A stretch of 53,579 bases of DNA from Blastococcus sp. MG754426 (GTDB taxonomy: Bacteria > Actinomycetota > Actinomycetes > Mycobacteriales > Geodermatophilaceae). A program made the translations under genes and the position numbers. The stretch is taken from the NCBI RefSeq assembly GCF_021699055.1, contig NZ_SSXC01000021.1, positions 1 through 53,579 of the forward strand. Direction: 5' to 3'. Of the stretch, positions 36,447 to 44,155 are shown in pieces. Positions within the stretch are counted from its first letter, which is position 1, and each line of letters starts with the position of its first letter. The notes beneath the pieces are model-generated. The model was not told the DNA's origin. It saw only the letters and a program-made list of their open reading frames with translations, and ran no database searches.

Positions 36447-36542
36447 GGAGGCGTCAGGGTGTCTGGTGGCCCCCGCGGCCTCTAAAGCCGACGTGGCCGA
36501 GCATCTCGGCCAGGCGGGTTCGATTCCCGTCCGCCTCCGCCA
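36447..36542 (+). tRNA. selC: tRNA-Sec with anticodon CUA (reads UAG)
   Basis: A 96-nt tRNA with encoded CCA (36540-36542) and discriminator G. The acceptor stem GGAGGCG (36447-36453) pairs with CGCCTCC (36532-36538), and the T arm is GCGGG-TTCGATT-CCCGT. The variable arm is very long, TGGCCGAG/CTCGGCCA (36494-36512, 8 bp), and the D arm is extended with loop TGGT; both are hallmarks of tRNA-Sec. The anticodon stem CGGC/GCCG encloses the loop CTCTAAA, so after U33 the anticodon is CUA instead of UCA. It lies 30 bp before selA. Odd points: mismatches at the eighth acceptor pair and at the top of the anticodon stem. Confidence 0.93.
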
Positions 36543-36558
36543 GCCCCCGCCCCGCACC

Positions 36559-36564
36559 TACGCT
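36559..36564 (+). promoter_or_regulatory. selA -10 (leaderless type)
   Basis: TACGCT ends eight bases before the selA ATG, with no ribosome binding site, so selAB may have its own start separate from the tRNA. Confidence 0.5.
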
Positions 36565-36572
36565 GCGGGGCG

Positions 36573-37889
36573 ATGACGACCGACCAGCGCCGCCAGGTGC
36601 CCCGGACCGACACGCTCCTCGCCGACCCCCGGCTGGCCGGGGCCGGCGAGCGGCTGGGACGCGTCCTGGTCAAGGCTGCCGTGCAGCGTGTCCAGCAGCG
36701 GATCCGGGTGGGCGAGCTCGCACCCGAGGACGCCGTCGACGCCGTCCTCGCCGACCTCCCGCCCGTGGCCGGCAGCCTGCGCCCCGTGCTCAACGCGACC
36801 GGCGTGGTCGTGCACACGAACCTCGGCCGCGCGCCGCTCTCGGCGGCCGCGGTCGAGGCGGTGCTGGCGGCGAGCGGCACCACCGACGTCGAGCTGGACC
36901 TTCGCACCGGCCGCCGCGGCCCGCGGGGGGAGGCGGCGATCGCGGCCCTGCTGGAGGCGGTCCCCGCGGCAGAGGCCGCGCTGGTGGTGAACAACTGCGC
37001 CGCCGCGCTCGCACTGGTGGCCACCGCGCTGGGGCAGGGTCGCGAGCTGGTGCTCGCCCGGGGGGAGCTGGTGGAGATCGGCGACGGCTTCCGCATCCCC
37101 GAGCTGCTCGAGAGCACCGGCGCCCGGCTGCGCGAGGTCGGCACCACCAACCGGGTCGCGCTCGCCGACTACCGCGACGCGCTGGGCCCGGCCACCGGCG
37201 CGGTCCTCAAGGTGCACCCGTCGAACTTCGTCGTGCGCGGGTTCACCCGGGCGGTCGAGGTCGGCGAGCTCGCGCCGGCGCTGCGGGGCACCGGCGTGCC
37301 GCTGGTCGCCGACGTGGGCTCCGGCCTGCTCCGGCCGCACCCGGTGCTCCCCGACGAGCCCGACCTGCAGACGACGCTCGCCGCGGGCGCGGACCTCGTG
37401 CTGGCCAGCGGCGACAAGCTCCTCGGCGGCCCCCAGGCGGGGCTCGTGCTCGGCCGGGCGGAGCTCGTGCAGCGGCTGCGCCGCCACCCGCTCTACCGGG
37501 CCTTCCGGGTGGACAAGACGACGCTGGCCGCGCTGGAGGCGACGCTGCGCGGGCCGCTGCCGCCGGTGCAGCGGATGCTCGCGGCCGACGTCGCCGGCCT
37601 GCGGGAGCGGGCGCGTGCGCTGGCCGCCCGGCTCGTCGCCGCCGGCGTGGCGGCCGCCGCGGTGGACGCCGACTCGCGCGTGGGCGGGGGAGGGGCGCCC
37701 GAGCACCCGCTGCCCGGCGCCGCCGTCTCGCTGCCGCCGGAGTTCGCCGAGCCGCTGCGGCTGGGCGGGACCCCGGTCGTCGGCTACGTCGAGGACGGCC
37801 GCACGCTGCTGAACCTGCGCAGCGTCCCGCCGGACGCCGACGACTCCCTCGCCGACGCCGTGCTGGAGGTGGCGCGCCGGTGGACGTGA
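36573..37889 (+). CDS. selA: L-seryl-tRNA(Sec) selenium transferase
   Basis: PLP enzyme that converts Ser-tRNA-Sec to Sec-tRNA-Sec with selenophosphate; 438 residues. LNATGVVVHTNLGRAPLS near 73, VVNNCAAALAL near 136, VADVGSGLL near 245, and the PLP lysine in LASGDKLLGGPQAG (Lys282). The N-terminal domain (1-65) is the tRNA-Sec binding helix bundle. ATG at 36573; the stop overlaps selB by ten bases, so the two are translated together. Confidence 0.96.
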   Translation: MTTDQRRQVPRTDTLLADPRLAGAGERLGRVLVKAAVQRVQQRIRVGELAPEDAVDAVLADLPPVAGSLRPVLNATGVVVHTNLGRAPLSAAAVEAVLAASGTTDVELDLRTGRRGPRGEAAIAALLEAVPAAEAALVVNNCAAALALVATALGQGRELVLARGELVEIGDGFRIPELLESTGARLREVGTTNRVALADYRDALGPATGAVLKVHPSNFVVRGFTRAVEVGELAPALRGTGVPLVADVGSGLLRPHPVLPDEPDLQTTLAAGADLVLASGDKLLGGPQAGLVLGRAELVQRLRRHPLYRAFRVDKTTLAALEATLRGPLPPVQRMLAADVAGLRERARALAARLVAAGVAAAAVDADSRVGGGGAPEHPLPGAAVSLPPEFAEPLRLGGTPVVGYVEDGRTLLNLRSVPPDADDSLADAVLEVARRWT

Positions 37890-39625
37890 TCGCGACGGCC
37901 GGCCACGTCGACCACGGCAAGTCCGCGCTCGTGCGGGCGCTCACCGGCATGGAGCCCGACCGGTGGGCCGAGGAGCGCCGCCGCGGGCTCACCATCGACC
38001 TGGGCTTCGCGTGGACCACGCTGCCCTCGGGGCGCCGGCTCGCGGTGGTCGACGTCCCCGGGCACGAGCGCTTCGTCGGCAACATGCTCGCCGGCGTCGG
38101 CTCGGCGCCGGCCGCGCTGGTGGTCGTCGCGGCCGGCGACGGCTGGTCGGCGCAGACCGCCGAGCACGTGGGCGTCCTGGACGCGCTGGGGGTGCGGCAC
38201 GCGGTGCTCGCCGTCACCAAGACGGACCTCGCCGACCCGGCACCGGTGCTCGCCGACGTGCGCGAGCGGCTCGCCGCGACGTCGATGGGTGAGGTGACCG
38301 GCATCGCGGTCAGCGCGGTGACCGGGCAGGGCGTGCCCGAGCTGACCGCGGCGCTGGAGCACCTGCTCGGCGGGCTGCCCGCTCCGGACCCGGGCGGGCC
38401 CGTGCGGCTGTGGATCGACCGCGCCTTCACCATCAAGGGCGCCGGCACCGTGGTCACCGGCACGCTCGCCGCCGGCGCCGTCGCGGCCGGCGACCGGTTC
38501 GTCCTGGGCGGCCGCGAGGTGACCGTGCGCGGCGTGCAGTCCCTCGGTGAGCCGGTGGAGCGGGCCGAGGCCACCGCGCGGGTGGCGCTCAACCTGCGCG
38601 GCGTCGCCGTCGAGGAGCTGGCCCGGGGCGACGCGCTGCTCACGCCCGGGGCCTTCCGGCTGACCGACGTCGTCGACGTGACCCTGACGGCGGTGCCCGA
38701 CGACCGGCTGCCCGCCGGCCCGGTCGTGCACGTCGGCTCGGCCACCGTGGGTGCCCGGCTGCGCCCGCTCGACGGCGCGGCGGTGCGCCTGCGCCTGGCC
38801 TCGCCGCTGCCGCTGCGGATCGGTGACCGGCTGCTGCTGCGCGACCCGGGGGCCCGGCGGGTGCTCGGCGCCGACGTGCGCGACGTCGACCCGCCCGAGC
38901 TGCGGCGCCGGGGTGCCGCGCGCCGGCGGGCCGCCGAGCTCGTCGCCCAGCCGGACGGGGCGGACGGCGCCTCCGCCGCCCTGGCCCGACGCCGCATCGT
39001 GCGCGCCGCCGACTTCGCCGCGATGGGCTGGCCGGTCCCGGCCGGGGCGACGCGGCACGGGCCGTGGTTGCTGGCCGCCGGGCTCGCCGACGAGCTGGCC
39101 GCCCGGGTGCCCGAGATCGTGACGCGCTACCGGCGCCTCCGGCCGCTGGAGCCCGGGCCGCCGGCCGAGGTGGTGCGGCGGGCGCTGGACGTGCCCGACG
39201 CGGAGCTGGTGCCGGCGCTCGTCCGCGAACCGCTGGTGCTGCGCGAGGGCCGGGTCGTCGACGGTGCGGCCGAGCTGCCGGCGGAGGTGCAGCGGGCGGT
39301 CGACGCCGTCCGCGCGCGGCTCACCGCCGACCCCTTCGCGGCGCCGGAGGCCCCGGAGCTGGTGGCTGCCGGGCTGGGCAGCCGGGAGCTCGCCGCCGCG
39401 GTGCGCAGCGGGCAGCTGGTGCGCGTGGGCGAGGGCGTCTACCTGGCGCCCGGTGTCGAGGCGGTGGCGCGGGAGCGGCTGGCGGCGGTGCCGCAGCCGT
39501 TCACGCTCAGCCAGGCCCGCCAAGCGTGGGGCACCAGCCGCCGGGTCGCCGTCCCGCTCATGGAGTGGCTGGACGGCCGGGGCGTCACCCAGCGGCTGCC
39601 CGACAACACCCGCCGCCTCCGGTAG
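37880..39625 (+). CDS. selB: Selenocysteine-specific elongation factor SelB
   Basis: Delivers Sec-tRNA-Sec to the ribosome at a recoded codon by binding the SECIS hairpin; 581 residues. EF-Tu-like G domain: TAGHVDHGKSALVRALTG near 5, DVPGHERFVGNM near 57, TKTDLAD near 113. Domains II and III follow, then winged-helix repeats (about 350-581) that bind SECIS RNA. The gene itself ends in UAG, followed after about 15 nt by a terminator-like hairpin. GTG start within the selA stop region. Confidence 0.95.
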   Translation: MDVIATAGHVDHGKSALVRALTGMEPDRWAEERRRGLTIDLGFAWTTLPSGRRLAVVDVPGHERFVGNMLAGVGSAPAALVVVAAGDGWSAQTAEHVGVLDALGVRHAVLAVTKTDLADPAPVLADVRERLAATSMGEVTGIAVSAVTGQGVPELTAALEHLLGGLPAPDPGGPVRLWIDRAFTIKGAGTVVTGTLAAGAVAAGDRFVLGGREVTVRGVQSLGEPVERAEATARVALNLRGVAVEELARGDALLTPGAFRLTDVVDVTLTAVPDDRLPAGPVVHVGSATVGARLRPLDGAAVRLRLASPLPLRIGDRLLLRDPGARRVLGADVRDVDPPELRRRGAARRRAAELVAQPDGADGASAALARRRIVRAADFAAMGWPVPAGATRHGPWLLAAGLADELAARVPEIVTRYRRLRPLEPGPPAEVVRRALDVPDAELVPALVREPLVLREGRVVDGAAELPAEVQRAVDAVRARLTADPFAAPEAPELVAAGLGSRELAAAVRSGQLVRVGEGVYLAPGVEAVARERLAAVPQPFTLSQARQAWGTSRRVAVPLMEWLDGRGVTQRLPDNTRRLR

Positions 39626-39640
39626 GTGCACCTCGGCCGG

Positions 39641-39678
39641 GCTCTGCCTCTGGGTGCCAGGGAACTCAGAGGCAGAGC
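39641..39678 (+). terminator. Hairpin after selB
   Basis: GCTCTGCCTCTG (39641-39652) pairs perfectly with CAGAGGCAGAGC (39667-39678) around a 14-nt loop. Probable terminator of selAB, again without a U-tract. Confidence 0.65.
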
Positions 39679-39773
39679 GTCCGGGGACGGAGGCCTCGGC
39701 CCGCTGCGTGAACCGCCTCCACCAGCACCGGCACCGACCGGCGTGTGACCCGGACCCGCGCCCCACGGCGGCC

Positions 39774-39779
39774 TACCGT
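39774..39779 (+). promoter_or_regulatory. PH-domain gene -10 (leaderless type)
   Basis: TACCGT ends six bases before the GTG at 39786. Confidence 0.55.
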
Positions 39780-39785
39780 GCCCCG

Positions 39786-40160
39786 GTGATCGACTTCTCC
39801 AACGGTTCCGTCTTCAAGCTCAACGTCGCCGACCCCCAGGACATCGGCCCGGCTGTGGCGCCGCTGCTCATCCACGGTGAGCAGATCGTGGCCTGCTTCA
39901 AGGCCGTCCGTGACTTCGTGGTCTTCACCGACAAGCGGCTCATCGCCGTCAACGTGCAGGGGATGACCGGCAAGAAGCGTGACTTCACCTCGCTGCCCTA
40001 CAGCAAGGTGCAGGCCTTCTCGATCGAGACGGCCGGCACGTTCGACCTCGATGCCGAACTGGACCTCTGGTTCAGCGGTCTCGGCAAGGTGCGCCTGGAG
40101 TTCAAGGGCGACGCCGACATCCGGCGGCTCGGCCAGATGATCGCGACCTACGTCCTCTGA
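39786..40160 (+). CDS. Bacterial PH-domain protein (bPH_1-like)
   Basis: A 124-residue soluble protein that is essentially a single PH-like domain: LIHGEQIVACFKAVRDFVVFTDKR, then SLPYSKVQAFSIETAG and LWFSGLGKVRLEF. It resembles the bPH_1/DUF1696 family, widespread and without a firm function. Own leaderless-type promoter and terminator on both sides, so it is monocistronic. Confidence 0.8.
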   Translation: MIDFSNGSVFKLNVADPQDIGPAVAPLLIHGEQIVACFKAVRDFVVFTDKRLIAVNVQGMTGKKRDFTSLPYSKVQAFSIETAGTFDLDAELDLWFSGLGKVRLEFKGDADIRRLGQMIATYVL

Positions 40161-40179
40161 CGGTCCCGCGCCCGGCGAC

Positions 40180-40215
40180 CTCGTGCCCTGCCCGCCACCC
40201 TGGGCAGGGCACGAG
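40180..40215. terminator. Perfect 14-bp hairpin between convergent genes
   Basis: CTCGTGCCCTGCCC (40180-40193) pairs exactly with 40202-40215 around an 8-nt loop. It lies between the PH gene and the minus-strand hydratase and could serve both. The rest of this gap, to 40303, shows nothing further. Confidence 0.7.
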
Positions 40216-40303
40216 CGCTGCGGGGGCCGGCCCGCTCCTGCCGAACCCACCGGTGTGCGACCTGCCTGCAGTCGTGCTGTGCCCACCCGGGGAGGGCAGA
40301 GCC

Positions 40304-41101
40304 CTACCGGCCCGGGATCGGGTCGTCCGCGGCCGGCACCCAGCGGGCGGGGCGCTTCTCGCGGAACGCCGCGATCCCCTCCTGGCCCTCCTCGCCGGCG
40401 AAGAAGCGCGCCGAGAGGTCGAGCAGCGGCTCGAAGGAGAGCCCCGGCTGGCGCGCCCGCAGCAGCCGCTTGGTCTCGGCGAGGGCGGCCGGGGCGCCGG
40501 CGGTCAGGGCGGTGAGCTGCCCGGCGAGCACCACGTCGAGGTCGTCGTCGTCGGCCACCAGGTCGACCAGCCCGCCGGCGGCGGCGGTCGCGGCGTCGAA
40601 GACCTCCCCGCTGAGCATCAGCCGGTGCGCCACGTGCGTCGTCATCCGCGGCAGGACGACGGCGGAGATCACCGCCGGCACCAGGCCCAGGCGCACCTCG
40701 GAGAAACCGAAGGTGGCCGAGGACGCCGCGACGACGACGTCGCAGGCGGCCAGCAACCCGACCCCGCCGGCGCGGGCCGGGCCGCGCACCACCGCGACGA
40801 CGGGCTTGGGCGCCGACCACAGCAGCTCCAGCAGCTCCGGGAACTCCCGCACCCCCTGGCTCTCCGACGGGCCGCCGGCGGCCTCGGAGAGGTCCATCCC
40901 CGAGCAGAAGACCCGGCCGGTGTGGTCGAGGACGACCACCCGCGCCGCGTCGTCGGCCAGCGCGTCGGCCAGCGCCTCCTGCAGCTGCGCCCGCATCGCG
41001 CGGGAGAGCGCGTTGCGGTTGGCGGGGGAGTCCAGCGTCAGGGTGGCGACGCCGCGCGAGAGGGACACCTGGAGCACTCGGTCGGAGGTCACGCCCGGCA
41101 T
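40304..41101 (-). CDS. Enoyl-CoA hydratase/isomerase family protein
   Basis: A 265-residue crotonase-fold protein: LDSPANRNALSRAMRAQL near 22, VFCSGMDLSEAAGG near 68 (first oxyanion-hole region), GPARAGGVGLLAACDVVVA near 108 and the C-terminal IAAFREKRPARW. Substrate cannot be told. ATG 41101 is preferred; GTG 41092 is possible. The stop is UAG. Divergent from hemW with 40 nt between. Confidence 0.88.
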   Translation of the reverse strand: MPGVTSDRVLQVSLSRGVATLTLDSPANRNALSRAMRAQLQEALADALADDAARVVVLDHTGRVFCSGMDLSEAAGGPSESQGVREFPELLELLWSAPKPVVAVVRGPARAGGVGLLAACDVVVAASSATFGFSEVRLGLVPAVISAVVLPRMTTHVAHRLMLSGEVFDAATAAAGGLVDLVADDDDLDVVLAGQLTALTAGAPAALAETKRLLRARQPGLSFEPLLDLSARFFAGEEGQEGIAAFREKRPARWVPAADDPIPGR

Positions 41102-41141
41102 CCTGCCGCCCCCGCGGGCCGGCGCGGCACACTGGGAGCAG

Positions 41142-42380
41142 ATGAACACCGTCCTGCCGCTGATCGACGACGCCGGCCCGCTCCCCGGTTCGCCCGGCCC
41201 CGACCGGCTCCCCGCCGGCGCCCGCGAGGGGCTCGCGACCACGCCGTTCGGCCTCTACGTGCACGTCCCCTTCTGCGCGACCCGCTGCGGCTACTGCGAC
41301 TTCAACACCTACACCTCCGAGGAGCTCGGGCCGGGCGCCAACCGCAGCCAGTACGCCGGCACCGCGATCGCCGAGCTGCAGCGCGCCGCCCGCACCCTCG
41401 GCCCGGACCTCCCGACGGTGTCGACCGTGTTCGTCGGCGGGGGCACGCCCACGCTGCTGCCCGCGGACGACCTCGCCGCGGTGCTCGCCGCCGTCCGGGC
41501 GCTCTTCCCCGTCGCCGACGACGTCGAGGTGACCACCGAGGCCAACCCCGAGACGGTGTCCCCGGCGTCGCTGGCCCGGCTGCGCGAGGCCGGTTTCACC
41601 CGCGTGAGCCTCGGCATGCAGTCGGCCGCAGCGCACGTGCTCGCCGCCCTGGACCGGCGGCACACCCCCGGCCGCGCGGTCGAGGCGGCGCACGAGGCCC
41701 GCGCGGCCGGCTTCGAGCACGTCAACCTCGACCTGATCTACGGCACGCCGGGGGAGACCGACGCCGACTGGGCGGCCTCGCTCGCCGCCGTCCTGGCCTC
41801 GCCGGTCGACCACGTCAGCGCCTACGCCCTCATCGTGGAGGAGGGCACCAAGCTCGCCCGCCGGGTGAAGCGCGGGGAGCTGCCCATGCCCGACGACGAC
41901 GTGCTCGCCGACCGGTACGAGCAGGCCGACGCGACCCTGCGCCGCGCCGGCTTCGAGTGGTACGAGGTGTCCAACTGGGCCACCTCCGCGGCAGCGCGCT
42001 GCCGGCACAACGAGCTGTACTGGGCCAACGCGAACTGGTGGGGGGTCGGGCCGGGCGCGCACAGCCACGTCGGTGGTGTGCGCTGGTGGAACGTCAAGCA
42101 CCCCGCGGCCTACGCCGACCGGCTGGCCCGCGGCGAGAGCCCGGCGCAGGACGCCGAGGTGCTCGACGACGCCGACCGGGCCCTCGAGGCGGTGATGCTC
42201 GGGCTGCGCCTGCGCGACGGGCTGCCGCTGAGCGCCCTCACCGCCTCCGGGCGGACCCGGGCCGCGGCGGCCGTCGCCGGCGGGCTGCTCGAGCCCGGTG
42301 CCCACGCCGCGGGGCGCGCCGTGCTGACCGACCGCGGCCGGCTGCTCGCCGACGCGGTCGTCCGCGACCTCACCGATTGA
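41142..42380 (+). CDS. hemW: Radical SAM protein HemW (heme chaperone, HemN-like)
   Basis: A 412-residue HemW-type protein: FGLYVHVPFCATRCGYCDF near 36-54 with the CxxxCxxC iron-sulfur motif, VFVGGGTPTLLPADDL near 96, and GLRLRDGLPLSALTA near the end. HemW has CxxxCxxC without the extra Cys of true HemN and acts as a heme carrier, not as coproporphyrinogen dehydrogenase. ATG at 41142 follows GGGAG. A strong hairpin follows. Confidence 0.93.
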   Translation: MNTVLPLIDDAGPLPGSPGPDRLPAGAREGLATTPFGLYVHVPFCATRCGYCDFNTYTSEELGPGANRSQYAGTAIAELQRAARTLGPDLPTVSTVFVGGGTPTLLPADDLAAVLAAVRALFPVADDVEVTTEANPETVSPASLARLREAGFTRVSLGMQSAAAHVLAALDRRHTPGRAVEAAHEARAAGFEHVNLDLIYGTPGETDADWAASLAAVLASPVDHVSAYALIVEEGTKLARRVKRGELPMPDDDVLADRYEQADATLRRAGFEWYEVSNWATSAAARCRHNELYWANANWWGVGPGAHSHVGGVRWWNVKHPAAYADRLARGESPAQDAEVLDDADRALEAVMLGLRLRDGLPLSALTASGRTRAAAAVAGGLLEPGAHAAGRAVLTDRGRLLADAVVRDLTD

Positions 42381-42387
42381 GGGAGGA

Positions 42388-42436
42388 CCCCGTCCCCTCA
42401 TCCCGCGCGAGCCCGGGACGAGCCACGGGGACGGGG
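42388..42436 (+). terminator. Nested hairpin after hemW
   Basis: CCCCGTCCCC (42388-42397) pairs with GGGGACGGGG (42427-42436), and an inner TCCCG/CGGGA stem lies between. It starts 8 nt after the stop. Confidence 0.65.
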
Positions 42437-42511
42437 CCGCTCGAGGGCTCCCGGGGAGCGGCTGCGGAACCGATCACCCGAAAGGGTGCGATGCGAGACG
42501 CGATCGTCGGT

Positions 42512-42517
42512 TATGGT
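42512..42517 (+). promoter_or_regulatory. -10 upstream of the small ORF
   Basis: TATGGT with a preceding T, about 45 nt before the GTG at 42562. It marks the likely promoter for the small ORF and possibly for the DksA-like gene. Confidence 0.4.
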
Positions 42518-42561
42518 GCCCGTTCCGGCAACGAGGCCGGGTGGCACGGAGGGGGGCGTCG

Positions 42562-42717
42562 GTGTCCGCACCAGCAGCGCACCCCTCCGTGCACCCGCCC
42601 TTCACCCTGTCCGGCGGTGCGCGGCTCGCCCTCGCGATGAACCGCCGCGCCCGCGGCCTCCGGGGCCTCGACGTCCTCCGCCGCAGCCAGGACCGCGCCC
42701 CGCCGCGCCGCTCCTGA
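42562..42717 (+). CDS. Possible small basic protein (51 residues)
   Basis: A short frame starting GTG, preceded by an AGGGGGG-type ribosome binding site (about 42549-42555) and a TATGGT -10. The product would be Arg-rich in its second half (ALAMNRRARGLRGLDVLRR) and have no cysteine or membrane segment. I do not recognise it. Support is only the promoter plus ribosome binding site; codon composition in this GC range is not decisive. Confidence 0.35.
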   Translation: MSAPAAHPSVHPPFTLSGGARLALAMNRRARGLRGLDVLRRSQDRAPPRRS

Positions 42718-42806
42718 CCCGCCCGCCGGGTCACGACCGCCCGTCCCCGACGCGCCACCGACCCGGTGACCGCGTCCTCCAGCGTTCCCCCGAAGGAGAT
42801 GCACGC

Positions 42807-43121
42807 ATGTCCGCCAGCATCGACGACCCGACCGCCGCCCCGGCCGACCGCTTCCGCCTCCTCCTGGAGGAGCAGCGCGCCGAGGCCGTCCAGCAGCGCG
42901 AGGAGGCGCTCGCCGAGTGCGCCACCTCGGTGCCCGATCCGGTCGCCCAGCGCCGCAGCGCCGACCTGCAGCGCACCATCGAGGAGATCGACGCCGCGCT
43001 GGCCCGCATCGAGGACGGCAGCTACGGCCGCTGCACCGGCTGCGGCACCGCGATCCCGGAGGAGCGGCTGGAGCTGCGCCCGTTCGCGCGCACCTGCGTC
43101 GCCTGCACCCCCGCCGCCTGA
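42807..43121 (+). CDS. DksA/TraR-type C4 zinc-finger protein
   Basis: A 104-residue protein. Residues 15-65 form a long helical coiled-coil hairpin (RFRLLLEEQRAEAVQQREE, IEEIDAALARIEDG), followed by a zinc finger with CTGC and CVAC. Such proteins bind RNA polymerase through its secondary channel. ATG at 42807 has GAAGGAGA upstream. A perfect 18-bp hairpin follows the gene. Note that, unlike the ribosomal proteins of the zinc island, this one keeps all four cysteines. Confidence 0.85.
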   Translation: MSASIDDPTAAPADRFRLLLEEQRAEAVQQREEALAECATSVPDPVAQRRSADLQRTIEEIDAALARIEDGSYGRCTGCGTAIPEERLELRPFARTCVACTPAA

Positions 43122-43140
43122 GCCTCGTCACCTGAGCCTG

Positions 43141-43180
43141 TCGCCGGCCGCGTCTGACGGATGTCAGACGCGGCCGGCGA
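43141..43180. terminator. Perfect 18-bp hairpin after the DksA-like gene
   Basis: Arms 43141-43158 and 43163-43180 are exact complements around a GGAT loop, 19 nt after the stop. No U-tract. The longest perfect stem in the window. Confidence 0.75.
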
Positions 43181-43226
43181 CGTCCGGCACTACTCCGGCA
43201 GGCGGCCCGCGGAGCAGGCTCGGCGC

Positions 43227-44155
43227 ATGCCTCCAGCACCCGCCCTCGACATCCGCGGGCTCACCGTCCGCTACGGCGACGCGGTCGCCGTCGACTCCCT
43301 CGACCTGACCATCCCGCGCGGTCAGACCGTCGCCCTGCTCGGGCCCAACGGGGCCGGCAAGTCCACCACGGTGAACGCCGTCCTCGGCCTGCTCGATCCC
43401 GCGGCCGGCGAGGTGCGGGTGCTCGGCCGCACCCCGCGCGACGCCGTCCGGGCCGGGAGCATCGGGGCGATGCTGCAGCACGGCGGCCTGCCCACCGAGA
43501 CCCGCGTCGGCGAGGTGCTGCACCTGGTGCGGCGGAGCTTCGGGCGGGCGGCGGGGGAGGGCACCTGGCCGCTCGGGGACCTGGTCGCGACCGCCGGCAT
43601 CGACGGCCTGCTCGACCGGCCGGTGGAGGCGCTCTCCGGCGGGCAGCGCCAGCGCGTGCTGCTGGCTCTGGCGCTCGTCGGCGCTCCGCCGCTGCTGCTC
43701 CTGGACGAGCCGACCTCGGCCATGGACGTCGAGGCCCGCCGTGCCTTCTGGACCACGATGCGCGGCCTGGCCGGGCGCGGGCACACCGTCGTCTTCGCCA
43801 CCCACCACCTCGACGAGGCCGACGCCGTCGCCGACCGGGTGGTGGTCGTTTCGTGGCCGGTGGCCGCGTCGTCGCCGACGGCACGGCGGCCGAGATCAAG
43901 GCCGGCGCCGGCGGGCGCACGGTCTCCTTCACCGCCGCCCCCGCGCGGCGGTTCGACGACGTCCCCGGGGTCAGCGCGGTGACCTGGCAGGGCAGCACCG
44001 TCCGGCTGGCGACCACGGACGCCGACGCCACCCTGCGCACCCTGCTCGCCGACGGCGGGCTGCCCGACCTCGAGGTGCGCGGCGCCTCCCTCGAGGACGC
44101 CGTCCTCTCCCTGCTCCCCGCCCGCCGGCAGACCTCGATCGGAGCGACCCGGTGA
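43227..44155 (+). pseudogene. ABC exporter ATP-binding protein with apparent frameshift
   Basis: The first part (to about 43850) is a complete drug/lipid-type ABC ATPase: Walker A LLGPNGAGKSTT, LSGGQRQRV, LLLLDEPTSAMD, switch region TTHHLDEAD-like. After ADRVVVV the frame loses similarity, but one base back the expected continuation appears (AGGRVVADGTAAEIKA) and runs to the TGA at 44155. The slip point is near GTCGTTTCG (43845-43853). Possible causes are a real mutation, a missing base in the sequence, or programmed -1 slippage. ATG 43227 is chosen because the earlier start at 43161 lies in a hairpin loop. It heads an operon with permease, kinase and regulator. Confidence 0.75.

Noticed and set aside
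39623-39678. UAG of selB followed by a strong hairpin, as if it were a Sec codon with SECIS
   Set aside because: The protein is already full length at this UAG, and no family sequence continues after it. The stem begins about 15 nt downstream and has no bulged U or GU loop of the usual SECIS type. A terminator is simpler.
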